A stretch of 64,000 nucleotides of DNA. It comes from Micromonospora sp. C95 (lineage in GTDB: Bacteria; Actinomycetota; Actinomycetes; Mycobacteriales; Micromonosporaceae). How positions within the stretch are numbered: the stretch's first letter is position 1; each line of letters begins with the position of its first letter. A program made the position numbers and the translations under genes. The stretch is from NCBI RefSeq assembly GCF_018070465.1, contig NZ_JAGPXT010000001.1:434001-498000 (forward strand). The letters run 5' to 3'. Below, piece after piece: positions 55,219 to 63,672 of this stretch. The notes under the pieces are model-generated. The model was not told the origin of the DNA. It searched no databases and was given only the letters and a program-made list of their open reading frames with translations.

Positions 55219-55262
55219 TTCCCATGCTGGCAGTGCGGGTTCGCTTCCCGTCACCCGCTCCA
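55219..55262 (+). repeat. Right attachment repeat (partial tRNA-Gly copy)
   Basis: A copy of the last 44 nt of tRNA-Gly, including CCA, with three substitutions. It has no acceptor 5' half or D arm and so is not a functional tRNA. Confidence 0.8.
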
Positions 55263-55435
55263 TGAGCAAGGCCGAGGTCAGGACACGTTCCCGACCTGGG
55301 CCGCTACGGACACCCGCCAGTTGCAGGTGTGCTGGAAGTTGGAGCGGCGCAGGGTCGTAACCCTACAACGACCCAGCACGCGATCTGCACCCCCGCGCCC
55401 CCGGAATGCAAGAGGGATCGCGGCCGTGGCCCCCG

Positions 55436-55441
55436 TACGCT
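55436..55441 (+). promoter_or_regulatory. Possible -10 (TACGCT) for leaderless LLM oxidoreductase
   Basis: TACGCT ends 7 nt before ATG 55449, and no ribosome binding site is visible. Confidence 0.4.
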
Positions 55442-55448
55442 GGCGATC

Positions 55449-56327
55449 ATGCGAATTGGCATCGTGATCCTGCCCGACCAGCGCTGGTCGGTGGCGCGGC
55501 ACCGGTGGCGACGGGCCGACGAGTGGGGCTTCGACCACGCCTGGACGTACGACCATCTGGGCTGGCGCGACCTGGTGGACGGGCCCTGGTTCGACTCGAT
55601 GACCACGTTGACCGCCGCCGCGACGGTGACCGCCCGGATCCGCCTCGGCACGCTCGTCGCCTCACCGAACTTCCGGCACCCGGCGGCCTTCGCCCGGCAG
55701 GTGACCGCGCTTGACGATGTCTCCGACGGGCGGGCGCTGCTCGGCATCGGCGCGGGCGGCATCGGGTTCGACGCCGCTGTTCTCGGCGGTGCGACGCTGC
55801 CTCCACGGCAGCGGGTGGATCGGTTCGCCGAGTTCGCCGAGTTGCTCGACACCATCCTGCGACGGGACGGCACCACCTGGCGGGGCGACTGGTTCGCGGC
55901 GGTCGACGCGCGGAGCAATCCGGGCTGCGTGCAGGAACCCCGAGCGCCGTTCGTGGTGGCCGCCAACGGGCCCCGTTCGATGCGGATCGCGGCCCGCTTC
56001 GGGCAGGGTTGGGTGACGACCGGGCCCGCCGTCGACGACCTGGGCGACTGGTGGACCGGGGTGGCCGAGTTGACCAGTCGGCTCGACGCGACCCTGGCCG
56101 CGCAGGGACGGGACCCGGCCAGCCTGGACCGCTACCTTTCGCTGGATTCGGCACCGGCCTTCTCGTTGCGCAGCGTGCAGTTCTTCGCCGACCAGGTGGA
56201 GCGGGCGGCGAAGCTCGGCTTCACGGACGTGATCACGCACTGGCCTCGGGAGAACAGCTGGTACGCCGGTGACGAGGCGGTCCTGGTGGAGGTCGCCACC
56301 CGCCTCCTGCCCGAGCTGCGCCGCTGA
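55449..56327 (+). CDS. LLM-class flavin/F420-dependent oxidoreductase
   Basis: 292 aa TIM-barrel protein. It starts MRIGIVILPDQRWSVARHRW and contains DEWGFDHAWTYDHLGWRDLV, ARIRLGTLVASPNFRHPAAF and ALDDVSDGRALLGIGAGG, which are typical luciferase-like monooxygenase/F420-reductase blocks. VVAANGPRSMRIAARFGQGW follows. Actinobacterial members mostly use F420 or FMN to reduce or oxidise small molecules; the substrate is unknown. ATG 55449 was chosen because of the adjacent -10 and the family start. It is the first gene outside the island. Confidence 0.88.
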   Translation: MRIGIVILPDQRWSVARHRWRRADEWGFDHAWTYDHLGWRDLVDGPWFDSMTTLTAAATVTARIRLGTLVASPNFRHPAAFARQVTALDDVSDGRALLGIGAGGIGFDAAVLGGATLPPRQRVDRFAEFAELLDTILRRDGTTWRGDWFAAVDARSNPGCVQEPRAPFVVAANGPRSMRIAARFGQGWVTTGPAVDDLGDWWTGVAELTSRLDATLAAQGRDPASLDRYLSLDSAPAFSLRSVQFFADQVERAAKLGFTDVITHWPRENSWYAGDEAVLVEVATRLLPELRR

Positions 56328-56441
56328 ACTTGCGCGCCGCCCGCCGGCCGGGTCGCCCGCCGGCCGGGTCGGTCCACTGCCCGAGGTAGGTACCCGAGGT
56401 GCCGGCCGGGTCTCCTCAGGTACTGCTCGCGGACGACGGGC

Positions 56442-56873
56442 TCAGGTGCCGAGGTCGCCGGTGGCGGTGCCGCCCGCCTCGGCGGACACCAGGCGGAAGC
56501 GTACGCAGACGATCTCGCTCTGGTCGGTGACCGGGGTGCCGACGCGAGCCCAGTAGGCGGCGTGACCGGCCCGCCATTCCTCGATCGAACGGTCGCCCTC
56601 CCCCTCGGCGCGGGCGAAGTCCCACGGCACCTCGGCGAACCGGGTCACCTCGACACCGGTCACCTGGACGACGGCCACCAGGGCGTCGGCGTCGTCCACC
56701 AGTGCCAACCGCTCTCCGACGTGCTCAAGTTTCTCGTCCTCGTCGGCGTACTCGCTGAGCAGGCCGGCGGTGGCGGTCTTCACGCCGGCCAGCACGAGGG
56801 TGTTGAGGCGCGACCGCAGGTCACCGGGAGTGCCGAGGGCTAGTGCGCGGAGACCGCCGATCCGTGGCCACAT
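56442..56873 (-). CDS. ASCH-domain protein
   Basis: 143 aa. Recognisable ASCH features are LALGTPGDLRSRLNTLVLAG, KTATAGLLSEY (the GxKxxT-type motif), VQVTGVEVTRFAEVPWDFAR and EGDRSIEEWRAGHAAYWARV. ASCH domains have a PUA-like RNA-binding fold; some members are nucleotide-binding enzymes or hydrolyse N4-acetylcytidine. The gene stands alone, divergent from a small hydrolase gene. Confidence 0.88.
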   Translation of the reverse strand: MWPRIGGLRALALGTPGDLRSRLNTLVLAGVKTATAGLLSEYADEDEKLEHVGERLALVDDADALVAVVQVTGVEVTRFAEVPWDFARAEGEGDRSIEEWRAGHAAYWARVGTPVTDQSEIVCVRFRLVSAEAGGTATGDLGT

Positions 56874-57001
56874 CCTGTCTAGGCTACCGCCCGGTCCGGT
56901 CGGGATCTTGCCGCGACATCGCCAACGTCCCCAGCGTGCTGAGCCGGCCCGCGAGGGTGCGAATGGGGGTACGGTCGATGGCTGACGACAAGGAGATGTC
57001 C

Positions 57002-57517
57002 ATGGCGGACCGACGCGCGGTGCTCATCCCGGGACGCGGCTACGACACCCGGTACCCCCTCTTTCTCTACCTGGGCGAGGCGCTGCGCCGGGTCGGTTTC
57101 GGGCTGCACGGGATCTCCTGGCAGGTGCCGGAGCACTTCGACATCGACACCATCGGCAGGTGGGTGTGTGACCAGGTCTCCCCGACCCTGACCGAGCGGA
57201 CCGACCTGCTGGTGGGCAAGTCGCTCGGCACCCTTGCCGCACCGCTCGCGGCCGGGCGGGGGCTCCCCGCCGTCTGGCTCACCCCGCTGCTGCACCGGGG
57301 CGACGTGGTCGACGCGCTGCGCCGGGCCACCGCCCCTTTCATCCTGGTCGGCGGCACCGCCGACTCGTCCTGGGACGGCGGGGTGGCCCGGCGGCTCACC
57401 CCGCACGTGTTGGAGATCCCCGGCGCCGACCACGCGCTGATGGTGCCTGGCCCGCTGGCCCGCTCCGCCGAGGCGCTCGGCCAGGTCTGCACCGTGGTCG
57501 AAGATTTCGTCCGCTGA
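57002..57517 (+). CDS. Small alpha/beta-hydrolase-fold protein
   Basis: 171 aa from ATG 57002, which has AAGGAG at 56990-56995; ATG 56978 and 56996 are also in frame. It reads VLIPGRGYDTRYPLFLYLGE, then LLVGKSLGTLAAPLAAGRGL (Ser nucleophile elbow GxSxG as GKSLG), FILVGGTADSSWDGGVA (acid) and EIPGADHALMVPG (His). All three catalytic residues are present in a minimal alpha/beta fold. Substrate unknown. Confidence 0.78.
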   Translation: MADRRAVLIPGRGYDTRYPLFLYLGEALRRVGFGLHGISWQVPEHFDIDTIGRWVCDQVSPTLTERTDLLVGKSLGTLAAPLAAGRGLPAVWLTPLLHRGDVVDALRRATAPFILVGGTADSSWDGGVARRLTPHVLEIPGADHALMVPGPLARSAEALGQVCTVVEDFVR

Positions 57518-57540
57518 CCCCGCACCCCCTTCCTCGCGTC

Positions 57541-57595
57541 GACCATGAACTTGTTGTCGCGACACGCCGACGTGTGGGGCAACAATTTCATGATC
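57541..57595. repeat. Long palindrome, subfamily B copy 2
   Basis: Arms 57541-57556 and 57580-57595 match at 14 of 16 positions in inverted orientation; the core is ATGAACTTGTTG. The spacer reverse complement shares CGGCGTGTCG with the copy at 5500. The right arm overlaps the stop codon of the PRTase gene (57594-57596). Confidence 0.85.
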
Positions 57596-58259
57596 AACGG
57601 GATGGGGTGGGGTCAGGCGGGAGGTCGGGGGTGGTGAGGAGGGCGGTGATCCTCAGGTCGGCCGCGACCGGTGGCGGGCAGGTGGCCACCACGGCGGCGG
57701 TGCCGACCGGGTCGGCGCCTCGGGCCGCGCAGATGTCGTAGACGGCGCGTACCTGGGCGGCGGTGTCCACCCAGTCGTCGACCACCAGCACCCGGTCTCC
57801 GGGGCCCAGGTGCCGGTCACGCACCGCGAGGTCCACGCGGCGACCGCGAAAGTCGGGGGGACTCTGCGCCCAGGTCAGCGCGCCGGCGGGCAGCCGTCCG
57901 TCACCGGGCTTGTGTGCTGCCACGAATCCCACGCCGAGGGCGGTGGCGGCCAACGGCCCGAGCAGGAACCCGGTGACCGCCGGGGCCACCACCACCGTGG
58001 GTCGAGTCGCCCGGAACGGGGCGACCAACGCCGGCCCCAGCGCGGCGAGCGTCGCCGGATCCCGCCACCACCCCGAGGTGTCGCTGACCAGGTGACTCGC
58101 GCCCGGTCCGGGATCGACCCACGCGAACAGCTCGACGAGACGTCTTCTCAGCTCAGCGGGCATGTCACCATCCTGCGCCAGGTACCTGCCGAACACCCGC
58201 CCGCCCGGCCCAGGCCGGATCGGATGATCGGCTTCACGTATCGCCATAATTGCGGGCAT
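57594..58259 (-). CDS. Phosphoribosyltransferase-fold protein
   Basis: 221 aa if the first ATG is used; ATG 58247 and 58163 are alternatives. The PRPP-binding signature is clear in VLVVDDWVDTAAQVRAVYDI (about 150-175), with PTVVVAPAVTGFLLGPLAAT as the preceding loop and AAHKPGDGRLPAGAL as the flexible hood. It resembles purine or adenine phosphoribosyltransferases and may also be a regulatory or ComF-like member. Its stop codon is supplied by the palindromic repeat. Confidence 0.8.
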   Translation of the reverse strand: MPAIMAIREADHPIRPGPGGRVFGRYLAQDGDMPAELRRRLVELFAWVDPGPGASHLVSDTSGWWRDPATLAALGPALVAPFRATRPTVVVAPAVTGFLLGPLAATALGVGFVAAHKPGDGRLPAGALTWAQSPPDFRGRRVDLAVRDRHLGPGDRVLVVDDWVDTAAQVRAVYDICAARGADPVGTAAVVATCPPPVAADLRITALLTTPDLPPDPTPSR

Positions 58260-58274
58260 AGTGTCATGATCACG

Positions 58275-58305
58275 TTGACTTCGGAAGTGCTTCTCTCGTT
58301 ATGGT
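58275..58305 (+). promoter_or_regulatory. Promoter of the RlpA-like gene
   Basis: TTGACT (58275-58280) and TATGGT (58300-58305) are separated by 19 bp; the overlapping GTTATG at 58298-58303 would give 17 bp. Both lie about 40-60 nt before the GTG. Confidence 0.55.
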
Positions 58306-58342
58306 CCGACCCGGTTTGACCCGCTGAGAAAGGACCGGGCCG

Positions 58343-58966
58343 GTGGCTGGTAGGCACTCCCGTAACCGCAGGTTCACCTCGCCGGCCGGTCTCACGGCCA
58401 GCGCCGTGGTGGCGGTCGCGCTCGCCGTCGGCGGCACCGTCGGTGCCATTCGGCTGACCGCCGAGTCGGAGCCGGTGCGACCGGCCGCGATCGACCTGTC
58501 GCCCACCACCGGTACGAGTGCCCCTGGTTCGCCGAGCGCGTCGCCGACTGCCAGCTCCTCGCCGAGCCCGACGGCGAGCCCGAAGCCGAGCCGCACCGCG
58601 CAGGCGCCGTCCCGCAGCAAGCAGCGTACGGCCAGCCCGAAGCCGAAGCCGACGGCCACGAAGACCACGGCCCGCCCGGTGGTCGACACCGGCTCCTGCG
58701 GCGCGTCCTTCTACTGGCAGGGGCAGATGACCGCCAACGGTGAGACGTTCGACCCGGAAGGCATGACGGCCGCCCACAAGACCCTGCCGTTCGGCGCCAA
58801 GGTGCGGGTGACAAACCCTGCCAACGGCAAGTCGGTCACCGTTCGGATCAACGATCGGGGTCCGTTCATCGAGGGGCGTTGCCTTGACCTGGCGCGGGCC
58901 GCGTTTGCCGAGATCGCGTCGCTCGACCTCGGTCACATCAACGTCCGCTACGAGGTGCTCGGCTGA
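58343..58966 (+). CDS. RlpA-like double-psi beta-barrel protein, secreted or anchored
   Basis: 207 aa from GTG. An N-terminal hydrophobic segment (AGLTASAVVAVALAVGGTVG, about 15-38) is followed by a Ser/Pro/Lys-rich stalk (about 45-110) and the DPBB domain: CGASFYWQGQMTANGETFDP, TAAHKTLPFGAKVRVTN and INDRGPFIEGRCLDLARAAF. RlpA proteins are septal lytic transglycosylases or peptidoglycan-binding proteins with a catalytic Asp in NDRGP. It is probably a wall-associated enzyme or expansin-like protein. It has a clear promoter of its own. Confidence 0.87.
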   Translation: MAGRHSRNRRFTSPAGLTASAVVAVALAVGGTVGAIRLTAESEPVRPAAIDLSPTTGTSAPGSPSASPTASSSPSPTASPKPSRTAQAPSRSKQRTASPKPKPTATKTTARPVVDTGSCGASFYWQGQMTANGETFDPEGMTAAHKTLPFGAKVRVTNPANGKSVTVRINDRGPFIEGRCLDLARAAFAEIASLDLGHINVRYEVLG

Positions 58967-59066
58967 GCCGGTGGAGCGTCAGGATCGGCTCCGCTCCCGG
59001 ACCCTGGCGGCCAGATCCGTCTCGTCCGAGGGGCCAGGCTCATTCTTTCGCTCACCTACATCGGGC

Positions 59067-60194
59067 ATGCTGTCGGATGTACGTACCCAACTCCTCCAGC
59101 CGGGCCGCGGCCCGCTGAGCCCCGGATCCCGCGCCGGCCTCGGCGCGGCCCTCGTCCTGCTCGCGATCGTCTCGGCGGTCGAGTTGGCGGACGGCCGTAC
59201 GGCGAACTACATCGCGCTGATGGTCGCCGCGCCGTTCCTGGCCGCCGCGCTCGCCTCGTGGCGGATCGTGCTGGGCGTCGGTGTGGCCGCCTCCGTGCTG
59301 GGGGCTACCTTCGCCCTGGCCGAGCGGACGGTCTCGCTCTCCACCGCGGTCGCGGTGGCCGGCATCGCGTTGGGCACGGGTATCGCGGGGGCGGTGGCCG
59401 CGGTGCGGCAGCGGCAGGCGGAGCAGATCGCCGAGCTGTCGAAGCTGGCCATGGTCGCTCAGCAGGCGGTGCTGCGTCCGCTCGGTCCTCGGGTCGGCGC
59501 GCTTTCCGTGGCCGGCCGGTACATCTCGTCGACCGCTACGGCCGAGATCGGCGGCGACCTCTACGAGGCGATCGAGACGCCGTACGGCGTTCGGATGATC
59601 ATCGGGGACGTGCGCGGCAAGGGCCTGGAGGCGGTCCGGCTGGCGAGCATCGTGCTCGGCTCGTACCGGCACGTGGCGTACGAGCGGGCCGATCTGCGGT
59701 CCGTCGTGACGGATCTGGACCGGGCGGTGGCGCGTAACGTCGGCGACGAGGACTTCGTCACCGCCGCACTCGTCGAGGAGCGCGGCGGCACGCTCACCAT
59801 CGTCAACTGTGGGCATCCCGCGCCGCTGCTGCTGCGTCGCGGCGCGGTGATCTCCCTTGAGCCACCGGCGCCGGCGCCCCCGCTGGGTTTCATGCCCGTG
59901 GTCCGGCCGCGGGTCGAACGGCTGGAGCCGGGTGACCGGTTGCTGCTGTTCACCGACGGGCTGGGCGAGGCCCGCCGGGACGGTGAGTTCTTCCCCACCG
60001 CGGACCGGGCCTGGCGGCTACTCGGCCACGGTACGGTCGGCGACGGCCTCGCCTCGTTGGAGACCGCCCTCGTCGAATGGGTGCACGGCCGGCTCGACGA
60101 CGACATCGCACTGGTCCTGATGGAGTACACGGGCTCGCCGGGCAAGACGACGGCGGCGGTACCGAGCTGGGAGGTAGGTGCCGCCGAAGGGTGA
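59067..60194 (+). CDS. SpoIIE/PP2C-type phosphatase with membrane-spanning N-domain
   Basis: 375 aa. Four helices make up residues 20-115 (for example LGAALVLLAIVSAVELADG and LSTAVAVAGIALGTGIAGAV). A linker with RQRQAEQIAELSKLAMVAQQ leads to a SpoIIE phosphatase domain: EIGGDLYEAIETP, IGDVRGKGLEAVRLASI, LLLFTDGLGEARRDGEF and DDDIALVLMEY hold the metal-binding acids. Such proteins dephosphorylate anti-anti-sigma factors in partner-switching systems. No anti-sigma gene is adjacent. The ATG at 59067 is one of several; upstream in-frame sequence is not family-like. Confidence 0.88.
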   Translation: MLSDVRTQLLQPGRGPLSPGSRAGLGAALVLLAIVSAVELADGRTANYIALMVAAPFLAAALASWRIVLGVGVAASVLGATFALAERTVSLSTAVAVAGIALGTGIAGAVAAVRQRQAEQIAELSKLAMVAQQAVLRPLGPRVGALSVAGRYISSTATAEIGGDLYEAIETPYGVRMIIGDVRGKGLEAVRLASIVLGSYRHVAYERADLRSVVTDLDRAVARNVGDEDFVTAALVEERGGTLTIVNCGHPAPLLLRRGAVISLEPPAPAPPLGFMPVVRPRVERLEPGDRLLLFTDGLGEARRDGEFFPTADRAWRLLGHGTVGDGLASLETALVEWVHGRLDDDIALVLMEYTGSPGKTTAAVPSWEVGAAEG

Positions 60195-60262
60195 GAACCG
60201 GCGGGCCGAGGCTGGCGAACCTGAACGGCAGGTGTGTAATGCCCGTCACTGGTGGGATCGGC

Positions 60263-60312
60263 TTGTCGCTGCCTACCCGCGAGTAATAGAGTCAGGGTTA
60301 CTGATCGGTAAC
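60263..60312 (+). promoter_or_regulatory. Promoter and palindromic operator GTTACTGATCGGTAAC
   Basis: TTGTCG (60263-60268) and TAGAGT (60287-60292) are separated by 18 bp. The palindrome GTTACTGATCGGTAAC at 60297-60312 covers the expected transcription start. It matches the site before etfD (41758) at 14 of 16 positions. Confidence 0.65.
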
Positions 60313-60338
60313 ACCTGTCCGGAAGCGGGGCCAGCGAC

Positions 60339-62195
60339 ATGACCCACTACAAGAGCAACCTTCGGGACCTCGAATTCAACCTGTTCGAGGTGTTCGGGGC
60401 GGACCGGGCGTTCGGCCAGGAGCCGTACTCCGACCTCGACGTCGACACCGCGCGGAGCTTCCTCGCTGAGGTCGACCGACTGGCTCGGCAGGACCTGGCC
60501 GCCAGTTACCAGGACAGCGATCGCAACCCCCCGGTCTTCGATTCGGCCACGCACACCGCACCGCTGCCGGAGTCGTTCAAGAAGTCGTACCGCGCCTTCA
60601 TGGAGTCCGAGTTCTGGCGTCTGGACCTGCCCTCGGAGCTGGACGGCACAAACGCCCCCCGGGCGCTGTGGTGGGCGCTCGCCGAGCTGGTGCTCGGCTC
60701 GAACGCGCCGGTGTGGATGTACGCCTCCGGCCCCTCCTTCGCGCACGTGCTGCACGTCGAGGGCACCGAGCAGCAGAAGAAGTGGGCCAAGCTCTTCATC
60801 GACCGGCAGTGGGGCTCCACCATGGTGCTCACCGAGCCGGACGCCGGCTCGGACGTGGGCGCCGGCCGGGCACGGGCGATCCCGCAGCCGGACGGCTCGT
60901 GGCACATCGAGGGTGTCAAGCGCTTCATCACCTCGGGCGAGCACGACCTGAGCGACAACATCGTCCACTACGTACTCGCCCGCCCGGTCGGCGTGGCGGG
61001 CGTGGGTGGCCCCGGCACCAAGGGTCTGTCGCTGTTCGTCGTGCCGAAGTACCACTTCGACGAGAACACCGGCGAGCTGGGCGAGCGCAACGGCGTCTTC
61101 GCCACCAACGTCGAGCACAAGATGGGCCTGAAGGTCTCCAACACCTGCGAGATCACCTTCGGCGAGCACGGCGTACCGGCCAAGGGCTGGCTGCTGGGCG
61201 AGAAGCACGACGGCATCCGGCAGATGTTCATGATCATCGAGTACGCCCGGATGATGGTCGGCACGAAGGCCATCGCCACCCTGTCCACCGGTTACCTCAA
61301 CGCCCTGGAGTACGCCAAGAACCGGGTGCAGGGCGCCGACCTGACCCAGATGACGGACAAGACCGCCGAGCGGGTGACCATCACCGCGCACCCCGACGTA
61401 CGTCGATCGCTGCTGCTGCAGAAGTCGTACGCCGAGGGCCTGCGGGCGCTGGTCCTCTACACCGCCACCTGGCAGGACAAGGTCGCCATGGCGGAGGCGG
61501 CCGGTGACGAGCAGGCCATCAAGCTGGCCAAGCGGGTCAACGACCTGCTCCTCCCGCTGGTCAAGGGCGTCGGCTCGGAGCGCGCGTACGAGCTGCTCGG
61601 GCACGAGTCGCTGCAGACCTTCGGTGGCTCCGGCTTCCTCCAGGACTACCCGCTGGAGCAGTACGTCCGGGACGCCAAGATCGACACGCTGTACGAGGGC
61701 ACAACGGCGATCCAGAGCCTCGACCTGATCTTCCGGAAGATCGTCCGAGACAACGGCAAGGCACTGATGGCCGTGGCCGGCGAGATCCAGGAGTTCATCG
61801 CCACCGAGGCGGGCAACGGCCAGCTCAAGGAGGAGCGTCAGGCGCTCGGCAAGGCGCTCGCCGAGATCCAGAACATCCTCGGGGTGATGACCGGCTGGCT
61901 GGGTGAGGCGCAGAGCGGGGAGACCCGGGCGCTGTACAAGGTCGGCCTCGGCAGCCGCCGGTTCCTGCTGGCCCTCGGTGACCTGGTCGTCGGCTGGCTG
62001 TTGCAGAAGCAGGCCGACGTGGCGCTGAAGGCCCTCGCCGGTGAGGTGACCGCGGCGGACAAGGCGTTCTACACCGGAAAGGTGGCCGCCGCCCGATTCT
62101 TCGCCCGCGAGGTGCTCCCCCGCATCGGCGCCGACCGCCGCATCATCGAGACCGCCGACCTGGACATCATGGACCTCCCCGAAGAAGCCTTCTAA
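60339..62195 (+). CDS. Acyl-CoA dehydrogenase, FadE5-like long form
   Basis: 618 aa, about 230 longer than typical acyl-CoA dehydrogenases. The N-terminus ([20 protein letters not shown]) and C-terminal helical domain (after about 465, with [20 protein letters not shown]) belong to the FadE5-type expanded subfamily. FAD contacts are [20 protein letters not shown] and [11 protein letters not shown]; Glu453 in [14 protein letters not shown] is the catalytic base. Mycobacterial FadE5 oxidises a wide range of chain lengths. An operator shared with etfD suggests coordinated control of fatty-acid oxidation and electron disposal. The ATG lies 27 nt after the operator. Confidence 0.9.
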   Translation: MTHYKSNLRDLEFNLFEVFGADRAFGQEPYSDLDVDTARSFLAEVDRLARQDLAASYQDSDRNPPVFDSATHTAPLPESFKKSYRAFMESEFWRLDLPSELDGTNAPRALWWALAELVLGSNAPVWMYASGPSFAHVLHVEGTEQQKKWAKLFIDRQWGSTMVLTEPDAGSDVGAGRARAIPQPDGSWHIEGVKRFITSGEHDLSDNIVHYVLARPVGVAGVGGPGTKGLSLFVVPKYHFDENTGELGERNGVFATNVEHKMGLKVSNTCEITFGEHGVPAKGWLLGEKHDGIRQMFMIIEYARMMVGTKAIATLSTGYLNALEYAKNRVQGADLTQMTDKTAERVTITAHPDVRRSLLLQKSYAEGLRALVLYTATWQDKVAMAEAAGDEQAIKLAKRVNDLLLPLVKGVGSERAYELLGHESLQTFGGSGFLQDYPLEQYVRDAKIDTLYEGTTAIQSLDLIFRKIVRDNGKALMAVAGEIQEFIATEAGNGQLKEERQALGKALAEIQNILGVMTGWLGEAQSGETRALYKVGLGSRRFLLALGDLVVGWLLQKQADVALKALAGEVTAADKAFYTGKVAAARFFAREVLPRIGADRRIIETADLDIMDLPEEAF

Positions 62196-62222
62196 CCCAC
62201 CCAACCCCACCCACCCCTGCCT

Positions 62223-62285
62223 CGTCGATCATGAGGTTAGCGGCAGTTCTAGAGATCAACTCTGCCGCCAACCTCATGATCGACG
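62223..62285. repeat. Long imperfect palindrome, subfamily A copy 2
   Basis: Arms 62223-62246 and 62262-62285 match at 23 of 24 positions in inverted orientation around 15 nt. Core ATGAGGTTAGCGGCA and an AGATCAA spacer are shared with 1119-1179. Confidence 0.88.
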
Positions 62286-62390
62286 GGCTGTCGGTGGGGG
62301 TTGGGTGGGGGTAACTGGGGGGTGGGTGGGTATGCGTTGCGGGCCAGTCCGAGTACGCCCAGAGCAACCGCACGGGGGAGTGCCGCGCAC

Positions 62391-62660
62391 ATGGGCATTG
62401 GTAGTGGGATCTTCCTGATCGCGATCGGCGCGATCCTGACCTTCGCCATCCGGGCCAACGTCTGGTGGGTCGACCTGCGGGCGGTCGGTTGGGTCTTCAT
62501 CCTGGCCGGGCTGGCCGTGTTGCTCACCACGCTCTGGTTCTGGCAGGACCGCCGCAAACGGGCCCGGACCCTGATCGTGGAGGAGAACCGGCTCTCGCAT
62601 CCGACCGCGATGATGCCGCCACCGCCCGATCCACCACCACCGACCGCGCCACCGAGCTGA
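62391..62660 (+). CDS. DUF6458-type small membrane protein (copy 1)
   Basis: 89 aa from ATG. It reads MGIGSGIFLIAIGAILTFAI, VWWVDLRAVGWVFILAGL and TLWFWQDRRKRAR, then a Pro-rich tail. Two membrane helices with a short WVDL turn and a basic cytoplasmic end match the small family also encoded at 63371. Function unknown; these are conserved in Actinobacteria as single genes. A terminator-like hairpin follows. Confidence 0.82.
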   Translation: MGIGSGIFLIAIGAILTFAIRANVWWVDLRAVGWVFILAGLAVLLTTLWFWQDRRKRARTLIVEENRLSHPTAMMPPPPDPPPPTAPPS

Positions 62661-62699
62661 GCGACCGCGTCACCGAGCTGAGCGACTGCCTCCGACCCG

Positions 62700-62728
62700 C
62701 ACCGCACGCGGACTAGCCGCGTGCGGTG
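62700..62728. terminator. Bidirectional terminator overlapping a stop codon
   Basis: CACCGCACGCGG (62700-62711) pairs perfectly with 62717-62728 around a 5-nt loop. The loop contains the stop codon (62713-62715) of the minus-strand phosphatase gene. Confidence 0.8.
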
Positions 62729-63252
62729 TGCCGTGTCTCGATCCGGGCCACGCCGCGGCTCAGTTCCGCCCAGGGCGCGGCCGTCCGGTGCACCACCAGC
62801 CCGCCGGTACGCAGCCCTTCCGGCTCCGCCTCAACCGGATCGAGCAGTTCGGACAGCAGTGAGATACCAGGATTGTGGGCGATCAGCAGGACCGTCGTCG
62901 CGTCGGGTGACAGCTGCCGGATCAGGTGCAGCAGATCCTCCGGATGCGCCTCGTAGGCGTCCGGTTCGTAGCGGACCACCGGAGCCGGACCTGCGGGACC
63001 GCTCTCCGGTGGGGTGCCGGTGATCCCCAACTGGACGTCATGCCATGTCTGTCTGGTTCGTACGGCTGCCGAGCAGAGCACCACGTCCGGCAGCATCCCG
63101 CGCCGGGCCAGCCACGCCCCGGCTGCCGCGGCGTCCGCGCGACCGCGCGTGCTCAGCGGGCGTTCGATGTCGGGACGGTCCGTGGTGGGCGGTTCGGCCT
63201 TGGCGTGCCGCAGCAGCACCAGTGTCCGCTCGTGGGGCGGGCTGTCCGTCAT
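62713..63252 (-). CDS. SixA-type histidine phosphatase family protein
   Basis: 179 aa. The phosphatase core begins TLVLLRHAKAEPPTTDRPDI, with the phospho-accepting His in LRHAKA. SPACER-like SAAVRTRQTWHDVQ and LLIAHNPGISLLSELL hold the remaining Arg and second His. SixA enzymes remove phosphate from phosphohistidine proteins; actinobacterial relatives may act on small metabolites instead. It is convergent with the first DUF6458 gene and divergent from the second. Confidence 0.88.
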   Translation of the reverse strand: MTDSPPHERTLVLLRHAKAEPPTTDRPDIERPLSTRGRADAAAAGAWLARRGMLPDVVLCSAAVRTRQTWHDVQLGITGTPPESGPAGPAPVVRYEPDAYEAHPEDLLHLIRQLSPDATTVLLIAHNPGISLLSELLDPVEAEPEGLRTGGLVVHRTAAPWAELSRGVARIETRHTARG

Positions 63253-63370
63253 GTCTCCAGCTTGCCTGATTGGCGATCTCCGTGCCGGGGTAAGTCGGTC
63301 GGTGCCGCAACCTCATCCGTGGCCGCGGCGAAGTGGAATGCCAGCTTCGATAGCCAAGGAGACGACGTAG

Positions 63371-63655
63371 ATGGGCATCGGTGGCAGTATTTTCCTGATC
63401 GCGCTGGGTGCGATCTTCGCGTTCGCCGTGGAGGCGGATCTGGGCTGGCTCAACCTGAGCGTCGTCGGCTGGGTGCTGATGCTCGCGGGTGTCGCCGGGC
63501 TGATCGTGACTCTCTACTTCTGGAACTCCCGTCGGCGTGCGGTCGTCGCGCCGGTGCGCGAGGAACGGGTGGTGGCCGAGCGCGCCGTGCCGGTACGGGA
63601 CGACCAGGTGGTCCAGGAGTACCGCGAGGTGCGCCGGCCCGGTCCCACGATCTGA
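63371..63655 (+). CDS. DUF6458-type small membrane protein (copy 2)
   Basis: 94 aa from ATG with AAGGAGACGAC upstream. It reads MGIGGSIFLIALGAIFAFAV, LGWLNLSVVGWVLMLAGVAG and TLYFWNSRRR, followed by a charged tail (EYREVRRPG) not shared with copy 1. Two membrane helices, as in the paralogue at 62391. Function unknown. Confidence 0.85.
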   Translation: MGIGGSIFLIALGAIFAFAVEADLGWLNLSVVGWVLMLAGVAGLIVTLYFWNSRRRAVVAPVREERVVAERAVPVRDDQVVQEYREVRRPGPTI

Positions 63656-63672
63656 TCCCACTCGACGGACCC

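Larger units (their letters stand above)
49401..55262. mobile_element. tRNA-Gly-associated genomic island carrying a CHAT-STAND-TPR gene
   Basis: The 3' 44 nt of tRNA-Gly (49401-49444) recur in direct orientation at 55219-55262 with 41 matches, the usual footprint of tyrosine-recombinase integration. Everything between is unlike its surroundings. The main gene has lower GC runs and different codon choice (for example gattttttg-type stretches), small ORFs are broken, and no housekeeping gene is present. I found no integrase or excisionase, so it is either a degraded element or mobilised in trans. Length is about 5.86 kb. Confidence 0.75.

Noticed and set aside
55219..55262. Second tRNA-Gly gene
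   Set aside because: Only the 3' 44 nt are present, with three changes; no acceptor 5' strand or D arm.
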